Shown here in pieces: positions 1 through 6,668 of a stretch of DNA of 17,188 nucleotides. The stretch lies in assembly GCA_023245475.1 (NCBI GenBank), contig JAHFKF010000022.1, positions 1 through 17,188 on the forward strand. The letters run 5' to 3'. Each line of letters starts with the position of its first letter. The first letter of the stretch is position 1. Position numbers and translations under genes: made by a program. This DNA comes from Candidatus Levyibacteriota bacterium. GTDB taxonomy: Bacteria > Patescibacteriota > Microgenomatia > Levybacterales > UBA12049. The notes beneath the pieces were generated by a model that had not been told where the DNA came from, did not search any database, and was given only the letters and a program-made list of their open reading frames with translations.

Positions 1-314
1 GCGGTACCTTTTTTGGAAGCAATCAGGATATCTTGAATGTGCGAAGCGATTGCCTCCCCTTCTCGATCAGGGTCAGTTGCAAGAAGCACCGTGTCAGCTA
101 CCTTGGCATCGCGCTTGAGTTCCGCAATCAGTGACTGCTTGCCATCAATAACTTCGTACAGTGGTTCAAAGTTATTCTCCATTTCAATGCCCATCTTACT
201 TTTGGGCAAATCCATGATGTGCCCCATCGAAAATCGGATGACATAATCTTTGCCAAGAAACTTGCTGATTGTTTTAGCTTTAGTGGGAGATTCCACGATT
301 ACCAGATTCTTCAT
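1..314 (-). CDS. topA: DNA topoisomerase I, N-terminal part (cut by window edge)
   Basis: Type IA topoisomerase, which relaxes negative supercoils by passing a strand through a transient single-strand break. The reverse complement from the ATG at 314 reads MKNLVIVESPTKAKTISKFL, the standard opening of the TOPRIM domain. Later comes the DRxGE segment ATDPDREGEAIASHI, whose acidic residues bind Mg. About 104 codons are visible and the frame runs off the window at position 1, so the active-site Tyr and zinc-ribbon region cannot be checked. The gene is the last of a minus-strand series, about 70 bp after the SAM hydrolase stop, and has its own promoter-like sequence. Identification is firm from the two motifs. 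Confidence 0.95.
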   Translation of the reverse strand, partial: MKNLVIVESPTKAKTISKFLGKDYVIRFSMGHIMDLPKSKMGIEMENNFEPLYEVIDGKQSLIAELKRDAKVADTVLLATDPDREGEAIASHIQDILIASKKGT

Positions 315-324
315 AGAATGATTT

Positions 325-355
325 ATTGTACTGTACATTATACCGGGGCTGTCAA
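325..355 (-). promoter_or_regulatory. Probable topA promoter
   Basis: On the minus strand a perfect -35 TTGACA (350-355) is followed after 19 nt by TACAAT (325-330), which ends 10 nt before the topA ATG. A perfect TATAAT (337-342) also lies here but only 7 nt from that TTGACA, so it would need a different and poorer -35. Which -10 is used cannot be settled by eye. Either gives a very short 5' leader without an obvious ribosome binding site. Confidence 0.55.
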
Positions 356-383
356 GCAGTAAGACTGGTGGGTCATGAAGTAC

Positions 384-1388
384 TTACTTTTTCCTAGAGA
401 AAAGAGTGTGACCTGACTGATTCGGATATTTCCATTCTAACCCAACCTCATTCCCAGGATATAACTGCAACTTACCCGCCGCACTTTTCCTCCCTTTTCT
501 ATTTCGTATAGCAAGCTCCTGATGTCCTTCTCCTGTATCACTACCGTCCCCACTACTTCCTGTATAGAGAAGCAATCCACCTTCCTGTACATCTTCAAAG
601 GTTCGTCCAACTGTTGCGGTAAACCTTCTTCTTGGTAAACCTCGATGCCATATCCGCTTGGGCAACGTCACCGTTACTTCTGTTGGTCTTTCTCCCTCAT
701 GAGTAGGAATCCCTTGCCCTTCAAGTTTGACGTTTCCTCCATAATTTGGCTCCCCTTGCTTACCTCCATATCCATCAACATGAATAACCGTCCCATCACT
801 AATCTCTCGTGTCTGTATTGTTTTAGGGTCAATTCCATCAAGATAACTAATCTTTGAAGGATCCGCGTGACAGGCTAGTTGTATGGCCGTTGGCGCGATT
901 AAATCTCTCCCATGAAATGTTGCTGCCACGCCCTGATATACTTCATCTTTGATGGCATAGGCTTTGGTTATGGATTCTCGACCAAGAGCAAGACTAAGAA
1001 CTGTATTATCAGGTCCTATGTATTGATTTCCAGACTCTGTCTGAGCAATAACAATTCGTCTACCACTACCCACCCCTGGATCAACAACAATACCAAAAAC
1101 TGCTGGTTCAGGCTTAACAGCAACAGGTAAATCTAAATGGGCAAGAGATCGACTTTGTGTAATTGCAAGTTGCCGTAGTTGTGCACCGCCATCCATAATA
1201 TCAAACCCTTCAATATCGTGAACTTCAACTGAAGGAGCCTGTGAGTAACCAAATGCACGAGTAATCCTTCCCATGATGATTTTACATTCTCCTGGAGAAA
1301 GATGATTACCAAAATCACTCGTGAGAATAATCGGCATGGGTGTTCTCTCTTGCTGTTCACGATACTCTGTTCTTTGTTCAACGCTCAT
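384..1388 (-). CDS. SAM hydrolase (SAM hydroxide adenosyltransferase, DUF62 family)
   Basis: Predicted cytosolic enzyme converting S-adenosylmethionine and water to adenosine and methionine, the hydrolytic branch of the fluorinase/chlorinase superfamily. Visible motifs: ILTSDFG (about residues 20-26), VVDPGVGSGRR (101-111), YIGPDNTVLS (123-132) and TFHGRDLIAP (157-166). The Asp-Arg-His triad known from archaeal and bacterial SAM hydrolases is present as D103, R110 and H159, which favours hydrolase over halogenase. The C-terminal beta domain follows, with GYGG...NYGGNVKL in place of the usual FGN..TN segment and ELAIRNRKGRKSAAGKL near the end. At 334 residues it is somewhat longer than typical members. 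An internal ATG at 1337 (M18, just before PIILTSDFG) fits the family's usual N terminus and has GAGAG upstream, so the true protein may be 317 residues. It lies directly behind a SAM-I-like leader and terminator, and no -10 box is placed for leaderless initiation, suggesting expression by readthrough of that leader. Confidence 0.9.
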   Translation of the reverse strand: MSVEQRTEYREQQERTPMPIILTSDFGNHLSPGECKIIMGRITRAFGYSQAPSVEVHDIEGFDIMDGGAQLRQLAITQSRSLAHLDLPVAVKPEPAVFGIVVDPGVGSGRRIVIAQTESGNQYIGPDNTVLSLALGRESITKAYAIKDEVYQGVAATFHGRDLIAPTAIQLACHADPSKISYLDGIDPKTIQTREISDGTVIHVDGYGGKQGEPNYGGNVKLEGQGIPTHEGERPTEVTVTLPKRIWHRGLPRRRFTATVGRTFEDVQEGGLLLYTGSSGDGSDTGEGHQELAIRNRKGRKSAAGKLQLYPGNEVGLEWKYPNQSGHTLFSRKK

Positions 1389-1398
1389 ATAATTTCAC

Positions 1399-1424
1399 AA
1401 AAAAAAACTCCCCAAGAGGGAGTT
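1399..1424 (-). terminator. Intrinsic terminator in the leader of the SAM hydrolase
   Basis: The minus strand has a perfect 7-bp stem, AACTCCC with GGGAGTT (1418-1424 and 1406-1412), a 5-nt loop TCTTG, and a run of nine T of which two lie in the stem. It ends 10 nt upstream of the hydrolase ATG, so unless bypassed it should stop transcripts from the promoter at 1650-1678. It may also end dprA transcripts. The plus strand has the same hairpin followed by TTTTTT after a 5-nt gap (CATAG), a weaker terminator in that direction. Confidence 0.85.
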
Positions 1425-1434
1425 CATAGTTTTT

Positions 1435-1463
1435 TCCTTCGGCGCGCTCACGCTTGCTCAGGA
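1435..1463 (-). repeat. Palindromic repeat unit, copy 2 (expression platform)
   Basis: Minus strand TCCTGAG, 15 variable nt, CGAAGGA. TCCT and AGGA can pair, and the middle contains GCG-TGAG-CGC, a small hairpin. It lies between the 3' side of P1 of the riboswitch-like RNA and the terminator. Its borders match copy 1 (1516-1534) and the pair inside fmt (16480-16558). Confidence 0.65.
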
Positions 1464-1645
1464 CTAATCCTTCCCTTTCGGGCTTGGGTGGAGCACCGTG
1501 TTCTACTTGAGGAGGTCCTTCGATAAACTCAGGATGATTCTCGCTTCGTTCGAATCAGTTGCTGGATGGGTCATCGGAGCCAAGACTCCCTAGTCTCGCC
1601 GAAGTCCCTTAGGACGAAGGCGGATCACCATCACTCTTGATTGAT
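1464..1645 (-). promoter_or_regulatory. SAM-I-like riboswitch aptamer (divergent)
   Basis: Read on the minus strand, segments characteristic of SAM-I occur in the right order. P1 AATC (1642-1639) pairs with GATT (1469-1466), and J1/2 is AAGAG (1638-1634). P2a GATGG (1632-1628) pairs with CCATC (1569-1565). P2b GGAG/CTCC encloses TTGG, followed by GATGA (1575-1571), the kink-turn side. Next are AGCAAC (1563-1558) with the two J2/3 adenines, CACGGTGCT (1500-1492), a P4-like CCC-GAAA-GGG hairpin, and AAGGATTAG matching the AAAGATGAG end of known members. Deviations: an extra hairpin (about 1597-1622) sits in the 5' side of P2, P3 is enlarged by a repeat, and the AAUU usually found in J3/4 is missing (GGTGCTCCACCC). 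It starts at the predicted transcription start and is followed by a terminator and a SAM hydrolase gene. It could be a true SAM switch, one with altered ligand, or a decayed one. Confidence 0.6.
1516..1534 (-). repeat. Palindromic repeat unit, copy 1 (inside P3 of the leader RNA)
   Basis: Minus strand TCCTGAG-TTTAT-CGAAGGA, preceded by ATCA and followed by CCTC. The borders are identical to copy 2 (1435-1463) and to the left arm in fmt, and only the middle differs. TCCT/AGGA can form a short stem. It sits between the AGCAAC and CACGGTGC segments of the riboswitch-like RNA, where P3 length is naturally variable. Confidence 0.65.
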
Positions 1646-1649
1646 AAAA

Positions 1650-1678
1650 AGTATACCCCCAGTAACAGAGATTGTCAA
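1650..1678 (-). promoter_or_regulatory. Near-consensus promoter for the riboswitch-like leader
   Basis: Minus strand TTGACA (1673-1678), a 17-nt spacer, and TATACT (1650-1655): a perfect -35, optimal spacing and one mismatch in the -10. It is the strongest promoter in the window. The predicted start, about 1643-1645, coincides with the first bases of P1. The promoter begins only about 5 bp after the dprA stop, so it separates dprA from the SAM hydrolase unit. Confidence 0.85.
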
Positions 1679-1682
1679 GGAA

Positions 1683-2774
1683 TTATTGCAGGGAGAAAAA
1701 GCCTCCTTCAAGATGCTTCACGATTCCTTTCAGTTCCATCAGAGAAAGTATGCCACTCAGTTTTGCATAAGCAATACTACTCTTTCGTACTAACTCATCA
1801 ATATGTTGTTTTTCATTAAGTAATAAGTCAATAATCTTTTGCTCATCAGGAGTATCTCCTTTGGGTCTCTCGTTTTGAGGAACTGGAAGACTTGTTATAC
1901 CAAGTTCTGCTAAAACTTCGTGACCATTACTCACCAAGACTGCACCTTGTTTAAGCAATTGAAACGGACCTTGTGACAAAGAAGACGTCACCGAACCTGG
2001 CACGGCAAAGACTTTTCGCCCCGAAGCAAATGCATCGTTTGCGGTGTACAACGCGCCACTGTTTGCTGCTCCTTCTGTCACGACAACGCCCTGAGATAGC
2101 CCGGCAATAATGCGGTTACGAGATGGAAACGATCCTTTGGTAGGAGCAAATCCCAAACCATATTCTGAAACAATAGCTCCACCACTGGCAATGATCTGAT
2201 CATACAGAGCTTGGTTTTCTCGTGGAGAGCAACAATCAATGCCACAACCAAGAACAGCAATCGTTTTGCCACCACAATCAATCGTCGTCTGATGCGCTAC
2301 GGCATCCACACCAAACGCGAGTCCTGAAACAATGATGCACCCTTTAGCAACTAACTCAGTGGTAATAAGCTCCGTCACGTGCTGTCCATAATCAGTAATC
2401 TTTCGGGTTCCAACGATACCAATAGTAGGTGGAACCAAACTTGCTCGAAGAATATCAGCATTCCCTCTCACAAACAACACAAACGGAGGATTTTTGATTT
2501 CTTTAAGCAGCATGGGATAAGAAGAATCCTGAAGTGTGAGGTACGTAACTTGTTTCTGTGCCAGTGCCTTCTCATATCCGACGAGAGAAAAACGTCTGCG
2601 AAAATCGACAAATGCTTCTGAGAGTACGTCACCTAATTTACTTGCTTTCAGCTCGGGCAGAGATGCTCCCCACGCTGTCTTGGCAGTACCGAAATATGCA
2701 AGAAGTTGTCTGAATCGCCCAGGACCAACCCCCGGAAATTGCGAAAACCCCAACCAATACACTTGTTCATCCAT
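1683..2774 (-). CDS. dprA: DNA processing protein DprA
   Basis: DprA/Smf binds incoming single-stranded DNA and loads RecA during natural transformation. The protein has an N-terminal helix-hairpin-helix-like part (GVGPGRFRQLL), then the Rossmann-type core: GIVGTRKITDYG, VSGLAFGVDAVAH, GSFPSRNRIIAGLSQGVVV, EGAANSGALYTANDAFASGR and VFAVPG. A C-terminal winged-helix (DML1-like) ends in LMELKGIVKHLEGGFFSL. I chose the ATG at 2774 (363 residues, starting MDEQVYWLGFSQFPGVG), since family members begin at this point and a TATAGT box lies 6 nt upstream. A TTG at 2816 would add 14 residues with no matching family sequence. The helicase gene ends at 2820, upstream on the same strand. Transformation genes are common in Patescibacteria. 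Confidence 0.93.
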   Translation of the reverse strand: MDEQVYWLGFSQFPGVGPGRFRQLLAYFGTAKTAWGASLPELKASKLGDVLSEAFVDFRRRFSLVGYEKALAQKQVTYLTLQDSSYPMLLKEIKNPPFVLFVRGNADILRASLVPPTIGIVGTRKITDYGQHVTELITTELVAKGCIIVSGLAFGVDAVAHQTTIDCGGKTIAVLGCGIDCCSPRENQALYDQIIASGGAIVSEYGLGFAPTKGSFPSRNRIIAGLSQGVVVTEGAANSGALYTANDAFASGRKVFAVPGSVTSSLSQGPFQLLKQGAVLVSNGHEVLAELGITSLPVPQNERPKGDTPDEQKIIDLLLNEKQHIDELVRKSSIAYAKLSGILSLMELKGIVKHLEGGFFSLQ

Positions 2775-2780
2775 TATTCT

Positions 2781-2786
2781 ACTATA
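2781..2786 (-). promoter_or_regulatory. Possible -10 box of dprA
   Basis: Minus strand TATAGT ends 6 nt before the ATG at 2774, the spacing seen at other leaderless-type promoters here. No good -35 is visible 16-19 nt upstream, so this is weak and dprA may mainly be read through from the helicase gene. Confidence 0.35.
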
Positions 2787-2819
2787 CAAAGAATTGCCAC
2801 GTTTTGCGATAGACAAACA

Positions 2820-4799
2820 CTACTCTTCATCACTGTCAGGCCGAACAACCAAACCCTGAGTCTGCATCTTACTCATAAAGGTAATATAGGCATTAAAATT
2901 GGTCAAAACAGTTATGCTAACGTTGCGTTTCGTTTTTCGAGTTGCGATGCTGTCAGGATCTGTTACTCTCATTTCTTCAAGTACTTCGTTACGAGCAGCA
3001 ATGATTTTTACTGGATTCCCAATAAATGTTTGGGTTAAGTCCTTTATTGTTAAACTAAAATCTGTCAACTGTATGGCATCTTCACCTTCTGCTTGTTCAA
3101 TTTCTTCAATCCTAGCTTTATCGCTCTGCATGATTCCACGTTTTTCCATATGTTGTATCAATGCTTCTCTACCCGATTGGGTAATAACGTCAGCAGGACC
3201 AATACCAGAAATTATTCTTACAGCAAAATATTCAGGATGATCCGAAGAATATTGCTCTTTAAAAACCCGAACATATCTATCAAGCACATATCTATTCCCT
3301 TTAAACGCATTCCTTAAACTATAAGCTGTCAAGGAAAGATCTCCTGGTTGCAGGCTTTCAATTTCTGTTGTCAGCTCTTCTAACGAAGGAGCGCTTGCTC
3401 TATCAAAAAGGTTTTCACCTAACCTACGAACCCCTGGCTGCTGCGTCACACTCTGAATATCCCGCTTCGCACCCACGTACAACAACCCACTATCAAGCTG
3501 TTGAACATTCCCCTTCATCCACCTACTCATATTCTGTGACCATTGATATTGATCGGTTTGGTAGAGAAAATCCACCACCATCCCGTATGCTTTCCCATTG
3601 GCACGCCGAGCAAGCCGACCATTGTACTGTCCATACCGTAATCCTGAATCAGTTGGTGATGCCCAAGCCAGCACTTCCGTAAATGGTGCATCAAAACCTT
3701 CTCCTGCAACATAGGGAGAGAGCAATACTTGCACAGCATCGGGATGATCCTGAGGAAGAAAATATCGTTGCAGACTATCAGTTGTCGGAATCTCCTCCGT
3801 ATGCAGCTGACGAGCTGCTTGTTGATTAATTAATAAACCAGCAGTAATACCTTGCTTACGCAGGTGCTTAGCTATTTTTTGTGCTTCCCAGACAAAATTA
3901 ACTGCGACAACAGTCTTGTATTGTGTCTGCGGATCAGGCCTGATAATCTCAGCAAGTTTATCCGCAATAAAGGGCTGAAGCTGTGGGCTTGCTTTAAGCA
4001 TTTTCTCAAGAGCTGGATAGTTAATCTTCCCACCCCTTGTTGTAGGAACAGCATCTACCAAACCTTTTGTATCAATCTGTACACCGAGCAGTGGCGGGAG
4101 TAATCCATCTTCTTGCGCTTGTGGCAATGGGTAATCTTTAAAGATTTTGAATCCATACTCTTCAGGATGCTTCAGTACTCCTGAGTGACGATGAGCAGTA
4201 GCCGTAAAGCCAAGCGCTTTCCTAAAGCGCTGAGCTACTTCTTTGCGCAGAGGAGTACCGAGGTTATGTACTTCATCAGGAATGAGCAGATCATAAGACC
4301 TGGTAAATAACTCTCCCCGCTGCATCATTGATACCAGACGTTGAGCCGTTTCAATTTTAACGTTTGTACCGCGTTGCCCCATCCGACCCACTTTATAAAG
4401 TTTTGAAGATTGTCCTTTGAGAGGATTCTCTCCTATTTCAGATTCATTCAGCTCGTCTTCCTCTTCTGCACTCACATCGCTTTCTTGTTGATAGCCATTC
4501 AACGCATTCTGTGTCTGATGGATAAGTATTTTTTTGGTTCCAGCAATTACGACAATACGTGAATCAGGCTTGCGACGCATTTGTTTTTCGATAACAAGAT
4601 GAATAATCCTTCCTTTCCCAATACCGGTTGCCATTGCTGCCATGGGGAAAAGATCCCCAGGTTGATGAGCATCAAGCTGTACAAATGCTTCGCGGGCAGT
4701 ATCTCTTTGCAAATGATCTAATTTGGCTGCTTGCTCGGGGGTTAAGATGCCATCCGCACCAACTTCTCCAGTGGAACCATAGACCTGTCGTTCTCTCAT
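2820..4799 (-). CDS. SF2 DEAD/DEAH-type helicase with unknown C-terminal domain
   Basis: Nucleic-acid-dependent ATPase of helicase superfamily 2; the biological role is unknown. Motifs in order: Walker A ATGIGKGR (57-64), Ia VVIAGTKKILIHQT (83-96), II DEVH (175-178), III TATAH (199-203), IV-like KTVVAVNFVWEAQKIAKHL (295-313), V GEGFDAP (366-372) and VI QYNGRLARR (391-399). The Walker A has GKG where most SF2 proteins have GKT or GKS, a variant I recall from strawberry-notch-type helicases. Between Ia and II an acidic stretch (about 107-125) looks like a flexible insertion. Residues about 430-659 form a region I cannot assign. No nuclease or methylase motif is visible, and no restriction partner lies nearby, so a restriction role is not supported. 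It has its own promoter and ends just upstream of dprA. Confidence 0.85.
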   Translation of the reverse strand: MRERQVYGSTGEVGADGILTPEQAAKLDHLQRDTAREAFVQLDAHQPGDLFPMAAMATGIGKGRIIHLVIEKQMRRKPDSRIVVIAGTKKILIHQTQNALNGYQQESDVSAEEEDELNESEIGENPLKGQSSKLYKVGRMGQRGTNVKIETAQRLVSMMQRGELFTRSYDLLIPDEVHNLGTPLRKEVAQRFRKALGFTATAHRHSGVLKHPEEYGFKIFKDYPLPQAQEDGLLPPLLGVQIDTKGLVDAVPTTRGGKINYPALEKMLKASPQLQPFIADKLAEIIRPDPQTQYKTVVAVNFVWEAQKIAKHLRKQGITAGLLINQQAARQLHTEEIPTTDSLQRYFLPQDHPDAVQVLLSPYVAGEGFDAPFTEVLAWASPTDSGLRYGQYNGRLARRANGKAYGMVVDFLYQTDQYQWSQNMSRWMKGNVQQLDSGLLYVGAKRDIQSVTQQPGVRRLGENLFDRASAPSLEELTTEIESLQPGDLSLTAYSLRNAFKGNRYVLDRYVRVFKEQYSSDHPEYFAVRIISGIGPADVITQSGREALIQHMEKRGIMQSDKARIEEIEQAEGEDAIQLTDFSLTIKDLTQTFIGNPVKIIAARNEVLEEMRVTDPDSIATRKTKRNVSITVLTNFNAYITFMSKMQTQGLVVRPDSDEE

Positions 4800-4805
4800 G
4801 CTGTG

Positions 4806-4834
4806 ACTTTAGCATAGACAGTGCTAATTATCAA
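4806..4834 (-). promoter_or_regulatory. Helicase gene promoter, leaderless type
   Basis: Minus strand TTGATA (4829-4834), 17 nt, then TAAAGT (4806-4811) preceded by TGC (extended -10). The -10 ends 6 nt before the ATG at 4799, so the transcript should begin at or next to the start codon. It occupies the 58-bp gap between mrdA and the helicase; no terminator for mrdA is visible there. Confidence 0.7.
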
Positions 4835-4857
4835 TTACTACAAGACGCCTAGTGGGA

Positions 4858-6666
4858 TTATTTTTTGGTAAAATATGCCTCTAGAATCTTCTTGGCAATT
4901 GGTCCTGCTTCATTGGAACCTTGCCCCTTAGATTCAACCAAAACCGTCAGGACTATTTCTGGCTTGTAGGCTGGCGCAAACAAGGTAATCCATGCATGAG
5001 GTAATGTGTCATCTCCGCCATGCTGAGCCGTACCGGTCTTGCAGGCAACGGGAATTTCAATCATTTGCGCCGAACCAGATGCCTTCACATCAACAAAATT
5101 CTTTCCATCTACCTTATGTTCCCCGCTCTTAGTCAGATCTCCTTTCTTGACTTTAAAGTTAAACAGCGGCCAAGCAACACCTCCTGTTTTACAACTATCA
5201 ATCATCCCTTGGCGAATCAATTCTTCTGTTTTGGGATGTAATAGATTGGTACTCAGTGCCTTTGCAGGAGTTTCTTTCAGCAAATGAGGTTGGTACAACG
5301 TGCCGCCATTGGCAAAGACTTCTGCCCAGCTATTTACTTGTAGCGGTGTGGTCAAGAGATAGCCTTGTCCGATGCCGTAATGAAATGTATCTCCCACATA
5401 CCATGAGTCTTTTAATTGCTCCTTTTTCCACTCTTTGTTTGGCAACAAGCCGGAAACTTCTCCACCAATATCAATGCCTAACTTGCTCCCTACCCCAAAT
5501 GCTTTGGCTGTTTGGGAAAGCTTATCAACGCCAATCTTCTCAGCCAGTTTATAAAAGAAAATATCATTGGAACGAGCAAGACTGCGTATTACATCCAAAT
5601 CGCCTTCTTCTTTTTTGCCTTGATCTGTATAAAACCAGTTGGCATAAGAGAAATCACCAAGTTTAAGAACCCCAGTGTCGGTGACACGATAATGTTCATC
5701 AATGACTTTATTCTCAAGTCCTGATGCTGCTGTCACAATTTTAAATGTCGAACCTGGCGGATAGACGCCCCCGATTGCGCGATTGAGAAGCGGCTGTTTG
5801 TCATTATCAATGAGCAGCGATGAGACAGTTGGATAGCCACTCGTTGATGCCACTTTATAGGATTTATCAAGTGTAAAGACATTGGCATCAAAGGTAGGCC
5901 GAGAAAGCATTGCAAGAATCTCACCTTTGGGATTGGACACAACAACTGCCCCCTTTTGTACGTTGGCAGTTGCGTCAAACACTGCTTGCTGGAGCTTTGC
6001 ATCAATCGTTAAGGTAATATCTTGCCCTGGAATAGGATCAGTCTGCCCAAGAGAACGGACAGGCTTTCCCAATGCATCAACTTCGATCAGTTGCTTGCCA
6101 TTGGTACCAGCAAGCCGTGACTCGTAATACCCCTCAATACCACCCTTGCCAATCCAATCATTGGCACCATACGTGGCAAATTCCTCGCTGTGTAATTCTT
6201 CATCAGTAATTTGCCCAACGTAGCCCAGGACATGACTTGTTGCATCTTTGAAGGGATATTGTCGTAGACTATCAACTTCCACACTTGTATCTCCCTTTGC
6301 TATCAACCCAAGCGCTTCTTCTTTACTTAAATGAACTGACTTCACTTTATCTTTTTCCTTAATTACTCGCCGAAACCCTGGGATGTTATAGACGAGAGGT
6401 TCACCATTCCGATCAAATATGACCCCTCTGGGCGCATGAATAATCTTTGTCCTGATACGATTGGAATCAGCAAGTGCAACGTAGTCTGATCCATGAACAA
6501 TCTGCAACCAAAATAATCTTCCAACAAGAGCTACGGTAATCACACCCAAGACGAAAAGCAACATATGTTGTTTCGGCCGAAATCCCTGACGAGGATCATC
6601 CTCATAGGTTCTTCTTTTTACCCGCCCTGTTGAAATATGTTCACCAAATAAAATACCTGTCTTCAT
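4858..6666 (-). CDS. mrdA: Penicillin-binding protein 2, elongasome transpeptidase
   Basis: Class B PBP that crosslinks peptidoglycan during lateral wall growth, working with RodA and MreBCD. It has a short cytoplasmic N terminus, one membrane anchor (about 36-54), the dimerisation-domain signature APRGVIFDRNGEPLVYN (78-94) and RQYPF...HVLGYVG (135-151). In the transpeptidase domain the catalytic motif is STFK (S306, K309), the second motif is SND (366-368) and the third is KTGTA (543-547). The length of 602 fits PBP2. The start ATG at 6666 lies 2 bp after the mreD stop, indicating translational coupling. No rodA gene is in the window. The order mreC-mreD-mrdA is the classic arrangement, which separates it from PBP3-type proteins of the division cluster. 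Confidence 0.93.
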   Translation of the reverse strand: MKTGILFGEHISTGRVKRRTYEDDPRQGFRPKQHMLLFVLGVITVALVGRLFWLQIVHGSDYVALADSNRIRTKIIHAPRGVIFDRNGEPLVYNIPGFRRVIKEKDKVKSVHLSKEEALGLIAKGDTSVEVDSLRQYPFKDATSHVLGYVGQITDEELHSEEFATYGANDWIGKGGIEGYYESRLAGTNGKQLIEVDALGKPVRSLGQTDPIPGQDITLTIDAKLQQAVFDATANVQKGAVVVSNPKGEILAMLSRPTFDANVFTLDKSYKVASTSGYPTVSSLLIDNDKQPLLNRAIGGVYPPGSTFKIVTAASGLENKVIDEHYRVTDTGVLKLGDFSYANWFYTDQGKKEEGDLDVIRSLARSNDIFFYKLAEKIGVDKLSQTAKAFGVGSKLGIDIGGEVSGLLPNKEWKKEQLKDSWYVGDTFHYGIGQGYLLTTPLQVNSWAEVFANGGTLYQPHLLKETPAKALSTNLLHPKTEELIRQGMIDSCKTGGVAWPLFNFKVKKGDLTKSGEHKVDGKNFVDVKASGSAQMIEIPVACKTGTAQHGGDDTLPHAWITLFAPAYKPEIVLTVLVESKGQGSNEAGPIAKKILEAYFTKK

Positions 6667-6668
6667 AA

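Noticed and set aside
37..246. Short plus-strand open frame opposite topA, and many similar frames opposite or out of phase with the long genes.
   Set aside because: They overlap strongly supported genes, have unnatural amino-acid composition, and lack promoters or conserved motifs.
1486..1500. On the plus strand, GGGTGGAGCACCGTG resembles the T-box antiterminator motif.
   Set aside because: No plus-strand gene follows for almost 7 kb, the terminator lies on the wrong side, and the promoter, U-tract and downstream gene all point to the minus strand. GGTG-GAG-CACC is also self-complementary, which makes a chance look-alike easy.
1516..1534. CCTGAG...CGAAGG looks like a hammerhead ribozyme core (CUGANGA...GAAA).
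   Set aside because: The NGA part of the core is missing, there is no matching third stem or cleavage triplet, and the other copies vary in ways a catalytic core could not.
1539..1561. GATTCGAA in the leader suggests a tRNA T-arm.
   Set aside because: No acceptor stem, D-arm or anticodon arm can be drawn around it; TGATTC instead pairs with GAATCA as a simple hairpin.
3227..3253. AATATTC ... GAATATT inverted repeat with CAGGATGATCCGAAG between, similar to the repeat family.
   Set aside because: It lies in normal helicase coding sequence, lacks the CCTGAG border, and is AT-rich enough to arise by chance.
4162..4186. TCAGGA ... TCCTGA pairing in the helicase gene.
   Set aside because: Only 6 bp, no CGAAGG border, and within well-conserved coding sequence.
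2820..4799. Helicase as part of a restriction or other defence island with dprA.
   Set aside because: No methylase, nuclease, specificity subunit or other defence gene is present on either side; neighbours are housekeeping genes.
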